42,792 nt of DNA from Candidatus Zhuqueibacterota bacterium (GTDB lineage Bacteria > Zhuqueibacterota > Zhuqueibacteria > Residuimicrobiales > Oceaniaggregativiventaceae): contig WJME01000182.1 in NCBI GenBank assembly GCA_014728115.1, positions 1 through 42,792 on the forward strand, given 5' to 3'. Positions 25,916-35,234 of this stretch are shown piece after piece. The first letter of the stretch is position 1. Every line of letters begins with the position of its first letter. Made by a program: the position numbers and the translations under genes. The notes below the pieces were generated by a model, which was not told where the DNA came from, made no database searches, and was given only the letters and a program-made list of their open reading frames with translations.

Positions 25916-26223
25916 CAACCCGAAAAAAAAAGATCATATTGCCGTTTAAAAAACCCCGGCAACGCAGAAAAATGATTTTCTGGTTGGTGGGTTTTGCTGT
26001 TCTTGCTCTTGTCAAAGTCTGGCAAACAGTGACAGTCGATGAATTGTTTCGAAAGAATTCGCAACTCAAAGCAGAGTTAAAGCAAGTCGAGGATAAAAAT
26101 GCGGTCTTGAAAGCCGAAATCGAAAGGTTAAAGCGAGAGGAACGTATTGTCGAAATTGCCAATAGAGAACTCGGACTGGTACATGCCCCGAAAATCGGTC
26201 TGACTATTCCGTCGGATGAATAG
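25909..26223 (+). CDS. ftsL: FtsL-like cell division protein
   Basis: A 104-residue bitopic protein: a basic cytoplasmic end, one membrane helix (FWLVGFAVLALVKVW, about 24-38), and a leucine/lysine coiled coil (RKNSQLKAELKQVEDKN and following) ending in a RELGLVHAP segment. This layout and the position between rsmH and ftsI identify FtsL, which pairs with FtsB and helps to activate FtsWI. Sequence conservation of FtsL is always low, so assignment rests on topology and position. Confidence 0.85.
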   Translation: MLATRKKKIILPFKKPRQRRKMIFWLVGFAVLALVKVWQTVTVDELFRKNSQLKAELKQVEDKNAVLKAEIERLKREERIVEIANRELGLVHAPKIGLTIPSDE

Positions 26224-26267
26224 TACGGCCAGTCTTTTTTCAGTGAAAAAGGGGTGACAGATACGAT

Positions 26268-28361
26268 ATGGTCAGCAAGGCAGAAAATAAAAGTCAATGG
26301 CGGTTAGCATTTACTAGGCTGGTCACCGTTTTTATTTTTAGCATATTGATTATGCGCCTCATCCAGATCCAGTTTCTTGACAAGGAGGATTTTGAGGTGA
26401 TTGCAGAAAAACAGTACAAATTTGAAATCAAATTGCCTCCGAAACGCGGTGTGATCTATGATCGCCAATTACGGCCTATGGCTATGAACGTTCCTGCCGT
26501 GTCGATTGTGGCCCACCCGAGTCGAATTGCCGATCGTGTGAAAACTGCCAGAGTGCTTTCCGATCTTTTGGGAAACCATCATACCTATTATTTGCGCAAA
26601 TTTAATTCCTCCCGCGAATATGTTTATATCAGCCGTAATGCCTCCAAAAAGGTGGGAGATCGTTTGGCTGAACTCAACCTTCCGGGGATTACGTTGCAAA
26701 ATGATCATGCACGTCAATATCCAAAAGGATCTGTTGCATCACAATTGCTCGGTTTTGTGGATATCGATGGACGAGGTCTTTCGGGGATTGAACTCGCATG
26801 TGAACACTTTATACGGGGCAAGTCTGGCCGTGCCATTTTGCAGCGTACGGCACAAGAGACAAGTCCTTTTGAACGTTCAGAATATCCTATTCGACCTGCA
26901 CAAGATGGCAAGGATGTCGTGTTGACTATTGATTACGTCTATCAACGCATTGTCGAAAAAGAATTGCACAACGCCCTGAAAGAAAATGATGCGGATAGCG
27001 GCATGGTGGTGGTGATGAATCCTCAGAACGGGCATATCCTATCATTGGCGACCGCTCCGTCATTCGATCCAAATAAACCATCGCAGTTTCATCCATCGCG
27101 CTGGCGGATCAGACCTATAACAGATCTCTTTGAACCAGGATCCACATTCAAGCCTGTCATCCTGGGAGCTGTTATTAATGAAGACCTGAAATCTCCTGAA
27201 GATAAGGTCTATTGTGAGCAAGGAAAATTTGAGTATGTGAATGAAACCATTCATGATACCTCTCCTTATGGGACCCTATCTCTTGCTGATGTGTTGATAA
27301 AATCGTCCAATATCGGGATGGCCAAAACTGCTCTAGATGTGGATCGTAATCTTTTGTTCAAATATGCCCGAGATTTTGGCTTTGGTGTAAAGTCCGGGAT
27401 CGAATTACGGGGTGAAATTGAAGGCATTCTCAAGCCTGTCTCCGAGTGGTCGGGCTTGACCCCAGCAGTACTTGGCTTTGGTCATGAAATCGGCGTAACA
27501 GCATTGCAAATGTGTAATATGTTTTCTACCATCGCCAATGGCGGTGTATTAATGCAGCCAACATTGATTAAAGAGATCCGTGACGGTGAGCGCACACTGA
27601 GCCGTGCAGAAGAAAAAGGAAATCCTATTCGATACGTTCTCAAAGAAAACACTGCAGACACTCTGAAAAACCTCATGGAACAGGTCGTGCTAAAAGGAAC
27701 CGGCACCAAAGCCGCCATTGAGGGAATGTCGGTTTGTGGCAAGACCGGGACGGCAAGAATCGTGAGCCCGAAAGGCGGTTATATTTCCGGAAAGTATATC
27801 TCGAGTTTTGGAGGGTTTTTCCCAAAGCAGGATCCAAAGCTGTGCATTTTTATTACCTTGCATAACCCCAAAGCGGGTCGCTATTATGGAGGGGATGTCT
27901 CTGCTCCTTGTTTTAAGCGGATCGCTGAGCAGATCATCATTCATGAAGGACGCGACTTTTTTCTGGGCCGAGAAGCCTATGACCTGCCCATCGCAGAGAA
28001 AACAGTTCCCAGCTTTATTGGGCTGGGCAAAGAGTCTGCACAAAGACTGGCCCATGAAACCGGATTTATGGTCACCTTTAAAGGAACAGGCAATATCGTG
28101 ACGGCTCAAAACGGCCCCAAAGAATCAGAACTGATTTTAACTCTGGATACTCCTGAGGGCAGAATGGTTCCACAAGTGGAGGGATTGCCTATCCGCAATG
28201 CGCTTAACTTGCTGGCGGCTCAACAAATTCGTGCGGTGGTCGATGGCACGGGCAAAGTCATTCAACAGCAACCCGCTCCCGGACAAGTTTTGACAGATGA
28301 TGAACACGTCTTGCTGAGATGCGAGTCTTCGGTGGATGTACGAAAAATATTAATTCTTTGA
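26268..28361 (+). CDS. ftsI: Division transpeptidase FtsI (PBP3 class) with two PASTA domains
   Basis: The 697-residue class B penicillin-binding protein has an N-terminal membrane anchor (about 15-33), a pedestal with RGVIYDR, and a transpeptidase domain with Ser292-TFK295, SSN (346-348) and KTGT (492-495). It cross-links septal peptidoglycan. Two PASTA domains follow, from about 573 to the end (VPSFIGLGKESAQRL and VPQVEGLPIRNALNL are their openings). PASTA-bearing division PBPs are best known in Gram-positive bacteria and occur in some FCB phyla. The next gene, murF, starts six bases later; the usual murE between them is missing. Confidence 0.96.
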   Translation: MVSKAENKSQWRLAFTRLVTVFIFSILIMRLIQIQFLDKEDFEVIAEKQYKFEIKLPPKRGVIYDRQLRPMAMNVPAVSIVAHPSRIADRVKTARVLSDLLGNHHTYYLRKFNSSREYVYISRNASKKVGDRLAELNLPGITLQNDHARQYPKGSVASQLLGFVDIDGRGLSGIELACEHFIRGKSGRAILQRTAQETSPFERSEYPIRPAQDGKDVVLTIDYVYQRIVEKELHNALKENDADSGMVVVMNPQNGHILSLATAPSFDPNKPSQFHPSRWRIRPITDLFEPGSTFKPVILGAVINEDLKSPEDKVYCEQGKFEYVNETIHDTSPYGTLSLADVLIKSSNIGMAKTALDVDRNLLFKYARDFGFGVKSGIELRGEIEGILKPVSEWSGLTPAVLGFGHEIGVTALQMCNMFSTIANGGVLMQPTLIKEIRDGERTLSRAEEKGNPIRYVLKENTADTLKNLMEQVVLKGTGTKAAIEGMSVCGKTGTARIVSPKGGYISGKYISSFGGFFPKQDPKLCIFITLHNPKAGRYYGGDVSAPCFKRIAEQIIIHEGRDFFLGREAYDLPIAEKTVPSFIGLGKESAQRLAHETGFMVTFKGTGNIVTAQNGPKESELILTLDTPEGRMVPQVEGLPIRNALNLLAAQQIRAVVDGTGKVIQQQPAPGQVLTDDEHVLLRCESSVDVRKILIL

Positions 28362-28367
28362 GTTGCT

Positions 28368-29744
28368 ATGCAATTGACCCTTTATGAAATAATGAATCAA
28401 TGTGACCTGAATGGCTCGTGGCTGGGCGAAACGGATCGATTGCATCAAAAAATCAATCAGGTCAGCACAGATTCGCGTTCGATCAATGCGGGTGACGTGT
28501 TTGTTGCCTTGAAAGGGGATCGCTTCGATGGTCATGACTATGTCGGCCAGGCCTTGCAGAAAAATGTCCTCGGATCTGTTGTCTCGAGGGCCTGGCAAGA
28601 GAGCCAACCGCAAAATGATTTGAACAATATTTTGGTTGTCGATGACCCCTTGACCGCCTTGCAATCTATGGCCACTTTTTATCGGCAAAAATTCGATATA
28701 CCTGTGCTCGCATTGACCGGCAGTTCCGGCAAGACCACGACCAAAGAAATGATCAGTGCCGTGTTGTCCGGCTCGTTCGCCGTACATCGAAATATAAAGT
28801 CATTCAATAATCATATCGGCGTGCCATTAACGCTGTTGGGATTGCGCAAAGAGCATCACCTATGCGTCGCCGAACTGGGAACCAATCATTTTGGCGAGTT
28901 GTCCGTTTTGAGCAAGCTGGTGCAGCCTACGATGATCTTGCTCACCAATATCGGCTATGCACACCTCGAAACCTTTGGCTCTTTACATGGTGTGCTTGAT
29001 GCTAAATTGGAAATTCTGCATGGAACTGCACCGGATGCCAAAGTGATCTATCGTAAGGATGATCCATTTTTAAACCAGGTGGATTGGCACTCCCACCCGA
29101 CCGTTTCGTATGGATTGTGCGCTGATGCAGATATTCAGGGGACGATTATCGATTGTGACCCAGAGGGCCGGTACCGATTCACATGTCTGGGAAAGGAATT
29201 CTCGCTATCTATCCCCGGCCGCCATATGGTCGATAATGCCTTGGCCGCAATCGCCGTCGCCAAGCAGTTTGGGGTTAAAGATTATCGGGAAAAGATCGAG
29301 TCTTTTGCTGCGGTCGATCAGCGTATGCAGGTCAAAGAATTCGCCGGCATGACGGTGATTCTGGATTATTATAATGCTAATCCGGATAGCGTATACGCCG
29401 CCTTTCAAACCATGTCAGATATAGAAATCAAAGGCGGACGCAGGATTGCCATATTGGCCGACATGTTAGAGCTTGGAGAGCTTTCAAAAACCGAACACGA
29501 AAAATTGGCCCAACGGGCACAGGATAATGGTATCGACTCTTTATTTCTTTTTGGCAACGAGATGCGGCATACCTACGAGAGGGCAAGAACACTCGGTATT
29601 GATGTGGTAAGATATTTTGAACGTAAACAAGATCTCTTGTCTGCAACCCTGAACTATGCCCAGGCGGGGGATCTGATCTTGATCAAGGGATCACGAGGCA
29701 TGAAATTAGAGGATGTATGGCACACATTCACTGATAGGACCTGA
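28368..29744 (+). CDS. murF: UDP-MurNAc-tripeptide:D-Ala-D-Ala ligase
   Basis: The 458-residue Mur ligase has the N-terminal MurF domain (STDSRSINAGDVFVALKG, DGHDYVGQAL), the ATP P-loop TGSSGKTTTKE (117-127), the central motif with AELGTNHFGEL, and the C-terminal domain with ILADMLELG and ILIKGSRGMKLE typical of MurF. It joins D-Ala-D-Ala to the tripeptide precursor. MurE would recognise the acidic residue and has a DNPR or similar motif, which is absent. The gene is two bases before mraY. It is the only Mur ligase in this cluster. Confidence 0.96.
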   Translation: MQLTLYEIMNQCDLNGSWLGETDRLHQKINQVSTDSRSINAGDVFVALKGDRFDGHDYVGQALQKNVLGSVVSRAWQESQPQNDLNNILVVDDPLTALQSMATFYRQKFDIPVLALTGSSGKTTTKEMISAVLSGSFAVHRNIKSFNNHIGVPLTLLGLRKEHHLCVAELGTNHFGELSVLSKLVQPTMILLTNIGYAHLETFGSLHGVLDAKLEILHGTAPDAKVIYRKDDPFLNQVDWHSHPTVSYGLCADADIQGTIIDCDPEGRYRFTCLGKEFSLSIPGRHMVDNALAAIAVAKQFGVKDYREKIESFAAVDQRMQVKEFAGMTVILDYYNANPDSVYAAFQTMSDIEIKGGRRIAILADMLELGELSKTEHEKLAQRAQDNGIDSLFLFGNEMRHTYERARTLGIDVVRYFERKQDLLSATLNYAQAGDLILIKGSRGMKLEDVWHTFTDRT

Positions 29745-29746
29745 TT

Positions 29747-30832
29747 ATGCTCTATTATCTGCTAGTACCCTTTAGAGAAGAATTTATTTTTTTCAATCTT
29801 TTTCGGTATATCACTTTTCGTGCGGCTGCCAGCGCTGTTTTGGCTTTGTTGATCAGCCTGCTGATCGGTCCTGCCATCATTCGACGCCTTAAAAAGATGC
29901 AAATTGGCGAAGAAATCAGAACAGATGGACCCAAAACCCATTTGTCAAAAAAGGGAACTCCCTCGATGGGCGGAATCATCATCATAATCAGTGTGTTGAT
30001 TCCGACATTGCTGTTCGCCAAGATAGGCGAGACCTATGTGTGGTTGGTGCTCCTCTCAACCGTGTGGCTCGGCGCGTTAGGAATGCTGGATGACTATTTA
30101 AAGATCGTGAAAAAATTGCCAAAAGGGTTGATCGGACGATACAAGCTGTTGGGTCAAATCGTATTGGGTGTCATTGTGGGGATCGTGGTCTATTACTTTC
30201 CCACAGTTGAAGAGGCTCGCTCATCGACCACCTTGCCGTTCTTTAAAAATTATGAAGTCGAGTTTGGCATCTTTTATATCGCTGTCGTAACATTTATCAT
30301 TACCGCCATGAGCAACGGCAGCAATCTAACGGATGGGTTGGATGGCTTGTTGATCGGGTTGGTGGCCATCTCTTCGATCGCATTCGGGATTATCGCTTAT
30401 GTCAGCGGACGGGTGGATTTTAGTGATTATTTGAATATTATCTATTTACCGGGTGCCGGAGAACTCGCCATCTATTGTGCCGCTCTCTTTGGTGCCTCGC
30501 TGGGATTCATGTGGTATAACACCTTTCCGGCACAGGTTTTTATGGGCGACACCGGTGCACTGGCCGTCGGTGGAGCCCTGGGGACCATTGCGGTGGTCAT
30601 AAAAAAAGAACTGTTATTGCCTCTGATATGTGGCATTTTTTTACTCGAAAGCTTGTCTGTTATCATTCAGGTTTCTGTGTTCAAACGAACAGGCAAGAGG
30701 GTGTTTAAAATGGCACCCTTGCATCACCATTTTGAGTTACTGGGATGGCCGGAACCTCGTGTGGTGGTGAGATTTTGGATCGTGGGAATTTTACTTGCAC
30801 TGTTGACTTTAACGACTTTTAAAATAAGATGA
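29747..30832 (+). CDS. mraY: Phospho-MurNAc-pentapeptide transferase
   Basis: The 361-residue membrane enzyme transfers phospho-MurNAc-pentapeptide to undecaprenyl phosphate, producing lipid I. Conserved pieces are KKGTPSMGGIII, DDYLKI, NGSNLTDGLDGL (catalytic aspartates) and APLHHHFELLGWPE near the C terminus. Roughly ten membrane helices fit the length. It overlaps ftsW by four bases, so the two are translationally coupled; the usual murD between them is absent. Confidence 0.97.
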   Translation: MLYYLLVPFREEFIFFNLFRYITFRAAASAVLALLISLLIGPAIIRRLKKMQIGEEIRTDGPKTHLSKKGTPSMGGIIIIISVLIPTLLFAKIGETYVWLVLLSTVWLGALGMLDDYLKIVKKLPKGLIGRYKLLGQIVLGVIVGIVVYYFPTVEEARSSTTLPFFKNYEVEFGIFYIAVVTFIITAMSNGSNLTDGLDGLLIGLVAISSIAFGIIAYVSGRVDFSDYLNIIYLPGAGELAIYCAALFGASLGFMWYNTFPAQVFMGDTGALAVGGALGTIAVVIKKELLLPLICGIFLLESLSVIIQVSVFKRTGKRVFKMAPLHHHFELLGWPEPRVVVRFWIVGILLALLTLTTFKIR

Positions 30833-32001
30833 GCAAATCAAAACTGGAAAAATTTGCACAGATCGATTTTGTCTTGCTCAGCTCTGTTTTGGCACTCGTC
30901 ATTATTGGGCTGGTTTTTGTTTATTCAGCCTCTTCATACAAGGCCGAACAAGCCTATGGCAACAGTGCTCACTATTTGATTCAGCAAATTGCCCGGGTGA
31001 TGGTGGGCCTGATGATGATGATATTTGTGGCAATGATCGATTTCAAACGCTGGTTAGAGTGGGCTCCCATTTTTTATGCCTTGAGCGTTTTTTTACTCGT
31101 GCTTTTATTTTTACCTTTACCCATTGTCGCCACCATAAAAGGTGCGTCGCGCTGGCTCAGAGTAGGCCCAATAACCATTCAGCCTTCAGATTTTGCCAGA
31201 TATGCACTTGTGCTTGTGTTGGCACGGGTTTTGGTCTCTGAACGTCGATATCTGGAAGACCTGAACAGCTATATCAAACTGCTCATACTGGTGGGTGCTG
31301 TCGCATTACTCATTGCGCTAGAACCCGATCTGGGAACAGCCATGCTCACGATTTTCATCGCCTTTGGCATGTTCTTTTTTGCAGAGATCAATGGAGGCTT
31401 TTTGCTGGCAACGATTCTGTCTTCTTTTAGTCTCGGATTGGTCTATATATTGAGAAACGGTTATCAACTGAGTCGTGTACACTATTTTGTTAACCAGTTT
31501 ACAGAGCGCGAATTCAGCTGGCAAGTCAAGCAGGGATTGATCAGCTTTACTCAGGGCGGTCTCTTGGGAAAGGGGCTGGGTAGCGGCCAGCAAAAATATG
31601 ATTTTTTACCAGAAGCACACAAAGATTTTATTCTATGTGTTATTGGTGAAGAGATCGGGTTTATCGGTACCTGTTTGGTGTTGGGTTTGTTTTTACTCGT
31701 GATTATACGGGGTCTCCGCATTGCCCGCCAGGCCCCTAATGGTTACGGACAGCTTTTGGCAGCAGGAATAAGCCTCGCCATTGGATTGTATGCTTTTATG
31801 AATGCTGCTGTCGTTCTTGCAATTGTACCGACGACCGGTATTCCGTTGCCCTTTATCTCATACGGCGGATCTGCCATGGTCACCAACTTGGCAGCTGTCG
31901 GGATTTTGCTAAATATTTCTATGCAAGGTTCGGCCTCTTATGAACGTCAAGTGGGTTGGAGGACCCTGCAATCCAGACTCAAACGGCCGGCATTTTCATA
32001 A
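30829..32001 (+). CDS. ftsW: FtsW septal peptidoglycan glycosyltransferase
   Basis: The 390-residue SEDS protein has about ten membrane helices and the motifs VFVYSASSYKA near the N terminus, LEPDLGTAML and the C-terminal GIPLPFISYGGSAM. SEDS proteins polymerise glycan strands with a class B PBP, here the PASTA FtsI. RodA is the alternative paralogue, but the dcw position favours FtsW. Start ATG overlaps the mraY stop. Confidence 0.95.
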   Translation: MSKSKLEKFAQIDFVLLSSVLALVIIGLVFVYSASSYKAEQAYGNSAHYLIQQIARVMVGLMMMIFVAMIDFKRWLEWAPIFYALSVFLLVLLFLPLPIVATIKGASRWLRVGPITIQPSDFARYALVLVLARVLVSERRYLEDLNSYIKLLILVGAVALLIALEPDLGTAMLTIFIAFGMFFFAEINGGFLLATILSSFSLGLVYILRNGYQLSRVHYFVNQFTEREFSWQVKQGLISFTQGGLLGKGLGSGQQKYDFLPEAHKDFILCVIGEEIGFIGTCLVLGLFLLVIIRGLRIARQAPNGYGQLLAAGISLAIGLYAFMNAAVVLAIVPTTGIPLPFISYGGSAMVTNLAAVGILLNISMQGSASYERQVGWRTLQSRLKRPAFS

Positions 32002-32023
32002 TCAGCATCCTGAATGTGAGCCT

Positions 32024-33148
32024 ATGCATCAAAACAATCAAAGCAGGACCTATCTATTTGCCGGTGGCGGAACCGGCGGACATCTCTTTCCGGCGTTGGC
32101 GATTGCTCAAAGGATTAAGGAAAAGGATCCTCGATCGCGTATCGTTTTTGTAGGCACCCGTAAGGGGTTGGAGAACCGCATCGTTCCCGAATTTGGTTTT
32201 CCGCTTTATCGTTTGACGGTGCGAGGTTTTGATCGTTCGCGGCCCCTGGTCAATCTGTGGATTCTTTTGAGATTGTTTTGGAGTCTTTTACAGGCGCTGG
32301 TTCTCGTAATAAGAATCAGACCGGCTGTCGTGATCGGCACAGGGGGGTATGTGAGCGGGCCGGTGTTGTTCATTGCGAACGTTTTAAAGAAAAAAACCAT
32401 GGTACAGGAGCAAAATAGTTATCCGGGCATCACCACAAAATGGCTTGCTAAATATGTGGATCAGGTTCATATCGCATTTTTAGATGCAAAAGAGTATTTA
32501 CCTGATGCCAAAAATATACACCACAGCGGTAACCCTGTGAGAGAACTGGCCACGTGTTCATCAGGCGAAAAGGCACGGCGACATTTTAACCTCCGTCCGG
32601 ATGCCCTCACACTTTTTGTGTTCGGCGGAAGTCAGGGCGCTCGCATCATCAACGAAACAGTGCTTCAAGCTCTCCCGGACTTGATGCAGGAGACCGATAT
32701 CCAGATACTGTGGAGTACGGGACAAACCAGTTATCATACGGTTCGTCAAAGTGTTCGGAATTTTTCTGACAGAATTCAAATAATGGGATTCATCAAAGAG
32801 ATGGGAATCGCTTATCAGGCGGCTGATTTTGTACTGTGCCGGGCGGGTGCCCTGACCCTGGCAGAGTTGACCAATCAGGGTTTGGCATCGATATTGATTC
32901 CATTAAAAACGGCTGCCGAAAATCATCAAGAAGCAAATGCAAAATCATTGGTGAAATTAAATGCTGCAGTCATGATAAGAGAGGATGACCTGGATAAACA
33001 GCGATTGATCGCAGAAATCAAGCGTCTGGCCATGGATCCGCACCTGCGCATTGCCATGGGTCAGGCAGCCCGGGCAAGCAGTTTTCCAAATGCGACCGAA
33101 ACGCTGGCAAATGCTGTCATGACACTGGCTCACTTTTCCAGAAAATGA
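32024..33148 (+). CDS. murG: MurG lipid II synthase
   Basis: A protein of about 374 residues from ATG 32024 that adds GlcNAc to lipid I. GGGTGGH (14-20) and the C-terminal GALTLAEL and AAENHQEANAKSLV segments are the conserved acceptor and donor sites. The open frame extends back into ftsW, but the GGG motif would then begin too late, so ATG 32024 is chosen. The next gene is a divergent ftsQ rather than murC or murB. Confidence 0.95.
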   Translation: MHQNNQSRTYLFAGGGTGGHLFPALAIAQRIKEKDPRSRIVFVGTRKGLENRIVPEFGFPLYRLTVRGFDRSRPLVNLWILLRLFWSLLQALVLVIRIRPAVVIGTGGYVSGPVLFIANVLKKKTMVQEQNSYPGITTKWLAKYVDQVHIAFLDAKEYLPDAKNIHHSGNPVRELATCSSGEKARRHFNLRPDALTLFVFGGSQGARIINETVLQALPDLMQETDIQILWSTGQTSYHTVRQSVRNFSDRIQIMGFIKEMGIAYQAADFVLCRAGALTLAELTNQGLASILIPLKTAAENHQEANAKSLVKLNAAVMIREDDLDKQRLIAEIKRLAMDPHLRIAMGQAARASSFPNATETLANAVMTLAHFSRK

Positions 33149-33190
33149 AGCGATCGAGCCAGGGCAATTCTGAAAAATGTATAATTCGTT

Positions 33191-33898
33191 ATGCAATGGA
33201 TGCCTGATATGGATTTTTTACATATTGGAAAGAAAATTCTGGCCTATTTGGCCGCCACACTGCTCGGTCTCAATTGCACCTTTCTGCTGTTGAACTATCA
33301 CTCAGCCGATGGGGGCAAAGAGAGTATACCATCAGTTGATGAAATGATTCCCGAGCCTGTACAAAAATTGCCACATACACTAAAGTCACTGAGCAAATCC
33401 CCAGATCGGGATTTGGTTTCCCTTTCATTGCCAGTGGTTCAAGAGTATATTGCAGGACACCTGCAGACAGGAACTCCGGTCTTGAGACTGGTGTATCAGG
33501 ATAAAATCTATTATTTGAACAAGGATCTGGAATTTGTCAGCGATTCGGCAACCGATGCCATTGTACTGACCTCTGAACAAATTCAATTCGATCTCAAAAG
33601 CAAAACATTAGCCGGAAAAAGTGTGGAAGATACGATCGAGCTCATACACTATGCGGAACAATATCATAATATATACCCGAGAATTTCAGAAATCCATATC
33701 GATCCGGAGATTGGGTGGATGCTCTATCTGAATGGTGAACGTCTTTTGCCCATTGTCCTTGGCCGCAAAGAGTTTGAAAAAAAGATGCTCTATCTTACAC
33801 ACCTGTTGGATCAGCTGGGTCAAACAGAACTCTTGAGCACGGCAAAATTTGTAGATCTGCGGTTCAAAGATAATGTGATTATAAAAAAGAACACTTGA
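33191..33898 (+). CDS. ftsQ: FtsQ-like division protein without recognisable POTRA domain
   Basis: A 235-residue protein with a short cytoplasmic end, one membrane helix (about 15-32, AYLAATLLGLNCTFLLL) and a periplasmic part. The C terminus KFVDLRFKDNVIIKK is the classical final strand of FtsQ, and YYLNKDLEFVSDS resembles the start of its beta domain. The stretch after the helix (about 40-90) shows no clear VxxI-type POTRA strands, so this domain is missing or has diverged. Position between murG and ftsA supports FtsQ. Three in-frame ATG codons (33191, 33200, 33209) are possible starts; no good ribosome site distinguishes them. Confidence 0.75.
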   Translation: MQWMPDMDFLHIGKKILAYLAATLLGLNCTFLLLNYHSADGGKESIPSVDEMIPEPVQKLPHTLKSLSKSPDRDLVSLSLPVVQEYIAGHLQTGTPVLRLVYQDKIYYLNKDLEFVSDSATDAIVLTSEQIQFDLKSKTLAGKSVEDTIELIHYAEQYHNIYPRISEIHIDPEIGWMLYLNGERLLPIVLGRKEFEKKMLYLTHLLDQLGQTELLSTAKFVDLRFKDNVIIKKNT

Positions 33899-33952
33899 TT
33901 GCATCCACGAGTCAGAATGTTTGATTAACCCAATCATTTAACGGAGTCATTT

Positions 33953-35197
33953 ATGCAAGTCGACCTTATTGCTGGTTTGGATATCGGCACCACCAAAATA
34001 GGCAGCTTTATCGCCGAGGTGGATGAGACAGGCGAAATCAATATTATCGGTGTTTCTGCAGTTCCTTCTGAGGGATTGCGTTACGGTGTGGTCGTGGATG
34101 TAGAAAAAACAGTGCGTTCCATTCGTACGTCCATGCAATTGGCTGAAGAAATGGCCGGTGTGCAGGTCGATGCGGTCTTTGCAGGAATAGCCGGAGATCA
34201 TATTCGCAGCATCAATGGGCGTGGCGTCGTTGCCATTTCCGGAGAGAATGGCGAGGTCTCCACAGATGATGTCCGCCGTGTCATCGATGCTGCCAAAGCC
34301 GTTGCCTTGCCTATTGATCGTGAAATTATCCATATCCTGCCACAGGAATTTGTGGTAGATGAACAACGGGGAGTACGCGATCCTGTGGGTATGAATGGAG
34401 TACGCCTGGAAGCAGAAGTGCATATCGTGACCGGCGCGATTGCCTCGGCCCAAAATATCTATCGATGTATCGAAAAAGCCGGGTATGGGGTAGCGGATTT
34501 AGTCCTTGAACCGTTGGCATCCAGTTATTCGGTACTCAAAGAAGATGAAAAAGAATTGGGCGTCATACTCATTGATATTGGTGGCGGGACGACTGATATC
34601 GCTATGTTTTATGAGGGATGTATCCGGCATACCTCGGTTGTCGCCCTGGGCGGGCGTAATGTTACCAACGATCTGGCGATCGTATTGCGTACACCGGTGG
34701 AAGCTGCCGAAAAACTAAAGATTAATCATGGAAGTGCCTTTTATTCGGACGATGATAAAGAGAGCACTGTGGAAGTATCCGGAGTAAACAATCGTTCTCC
34801 GCGAAGAATATCCAAGAGTTTACTGGTAGATATCATTCAACCTCGCATGGCTGAAATATTGTCTTTGGCGTATGAAGAGGTAAAACGCTCCGATTATATC
34901 AACTTGATGACCACCGGAGTGATCATGACCGGCGGGGCGTCCCTGTTGCCGGGAACGGTAGAGATGGCAGAAGATATCTTTGGTATGCCTGCGCAATTGG
35001 GTATCCCATCGGGGTTTGGCGGTATGGTTGAGGAAGCCAGACGCCCTCAATGTGCAACAGGAGTTGGATTGATTTTATATGGCATTCAGCATCGTTCAGA
35101 AATCAAACATGTCATCAAAGACGGAGAGATAAATGTCTTTGATAGTATTAAAAAGCGATTTCGTCGTTGGTTCGGGAGTGTCACCACCTTGAGCTGA
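33953..35197 (+). CDS. ftsA: FtsA, actin-like membrane anchor for FtsZ
   Basis: The 414-residue protein has the actin-fold phosphate motif GLDIGTTKI (near residue 8), the phosphate-2 motif IDIGGGTTDIA, and GGASLLPG. The C terminus FDSIKKRFRRWFG is an amphipathic helix that attaches the protein to the membrane. FtsA tethers FtsZ and recruits later division proteins. CGGAG lies a normal distance before ATG 33953. It is followed by ftsZ after 37 bases. Confidence 0.97.
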   Translation: MQVDLIAGLDIGTTKIGSFIAEVDETGEINIIGVSAVPSEGLRYGVVVDVEKTVRSIRTSMQLAEEMAGVQVDAVFAGIAGDHIRSINGRGVVAISGENGEVSTDDVRRVIDAAKAVALPIDREIIHILPQEFVVDEQRGVRDPVGMNGVRLEAEVHIVTGAIASAQNIYRCIEKAGYGVADLVLEPLASSYSVLKEDEKELGVILIDIGGGTTDIAMFYEGCIRHTSVVALGGRNVTNDLAIVLRTPVEAAEKLKINHGSAFYSDDDKESTVEVSGVNNRSPRRISKSLLVDIIQPRMAEILSLAYEEVKRSDYINLMTTGVIMTGGASLLPGTVEMAEDIFGMPAQLGIPSGFGGMVEEARRPQCATGVGLILYGIQHRSEIKHVIKDGEINVFDSIKKRFRRWFGSVTTLS

Positions 35198-35234
35198 TGC
35201 CTTGAATTCTTTCATTTGAAAGAAGGAGTTGATT

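Noticed and set aside
33180..33185. TATAAT between murG and ftsQ as an internal promoter
   Set aside because: The hexamer is perfect, but no -35-like sequence lies 16-18 bases upstream, and the intergenic space is only 42 bases.
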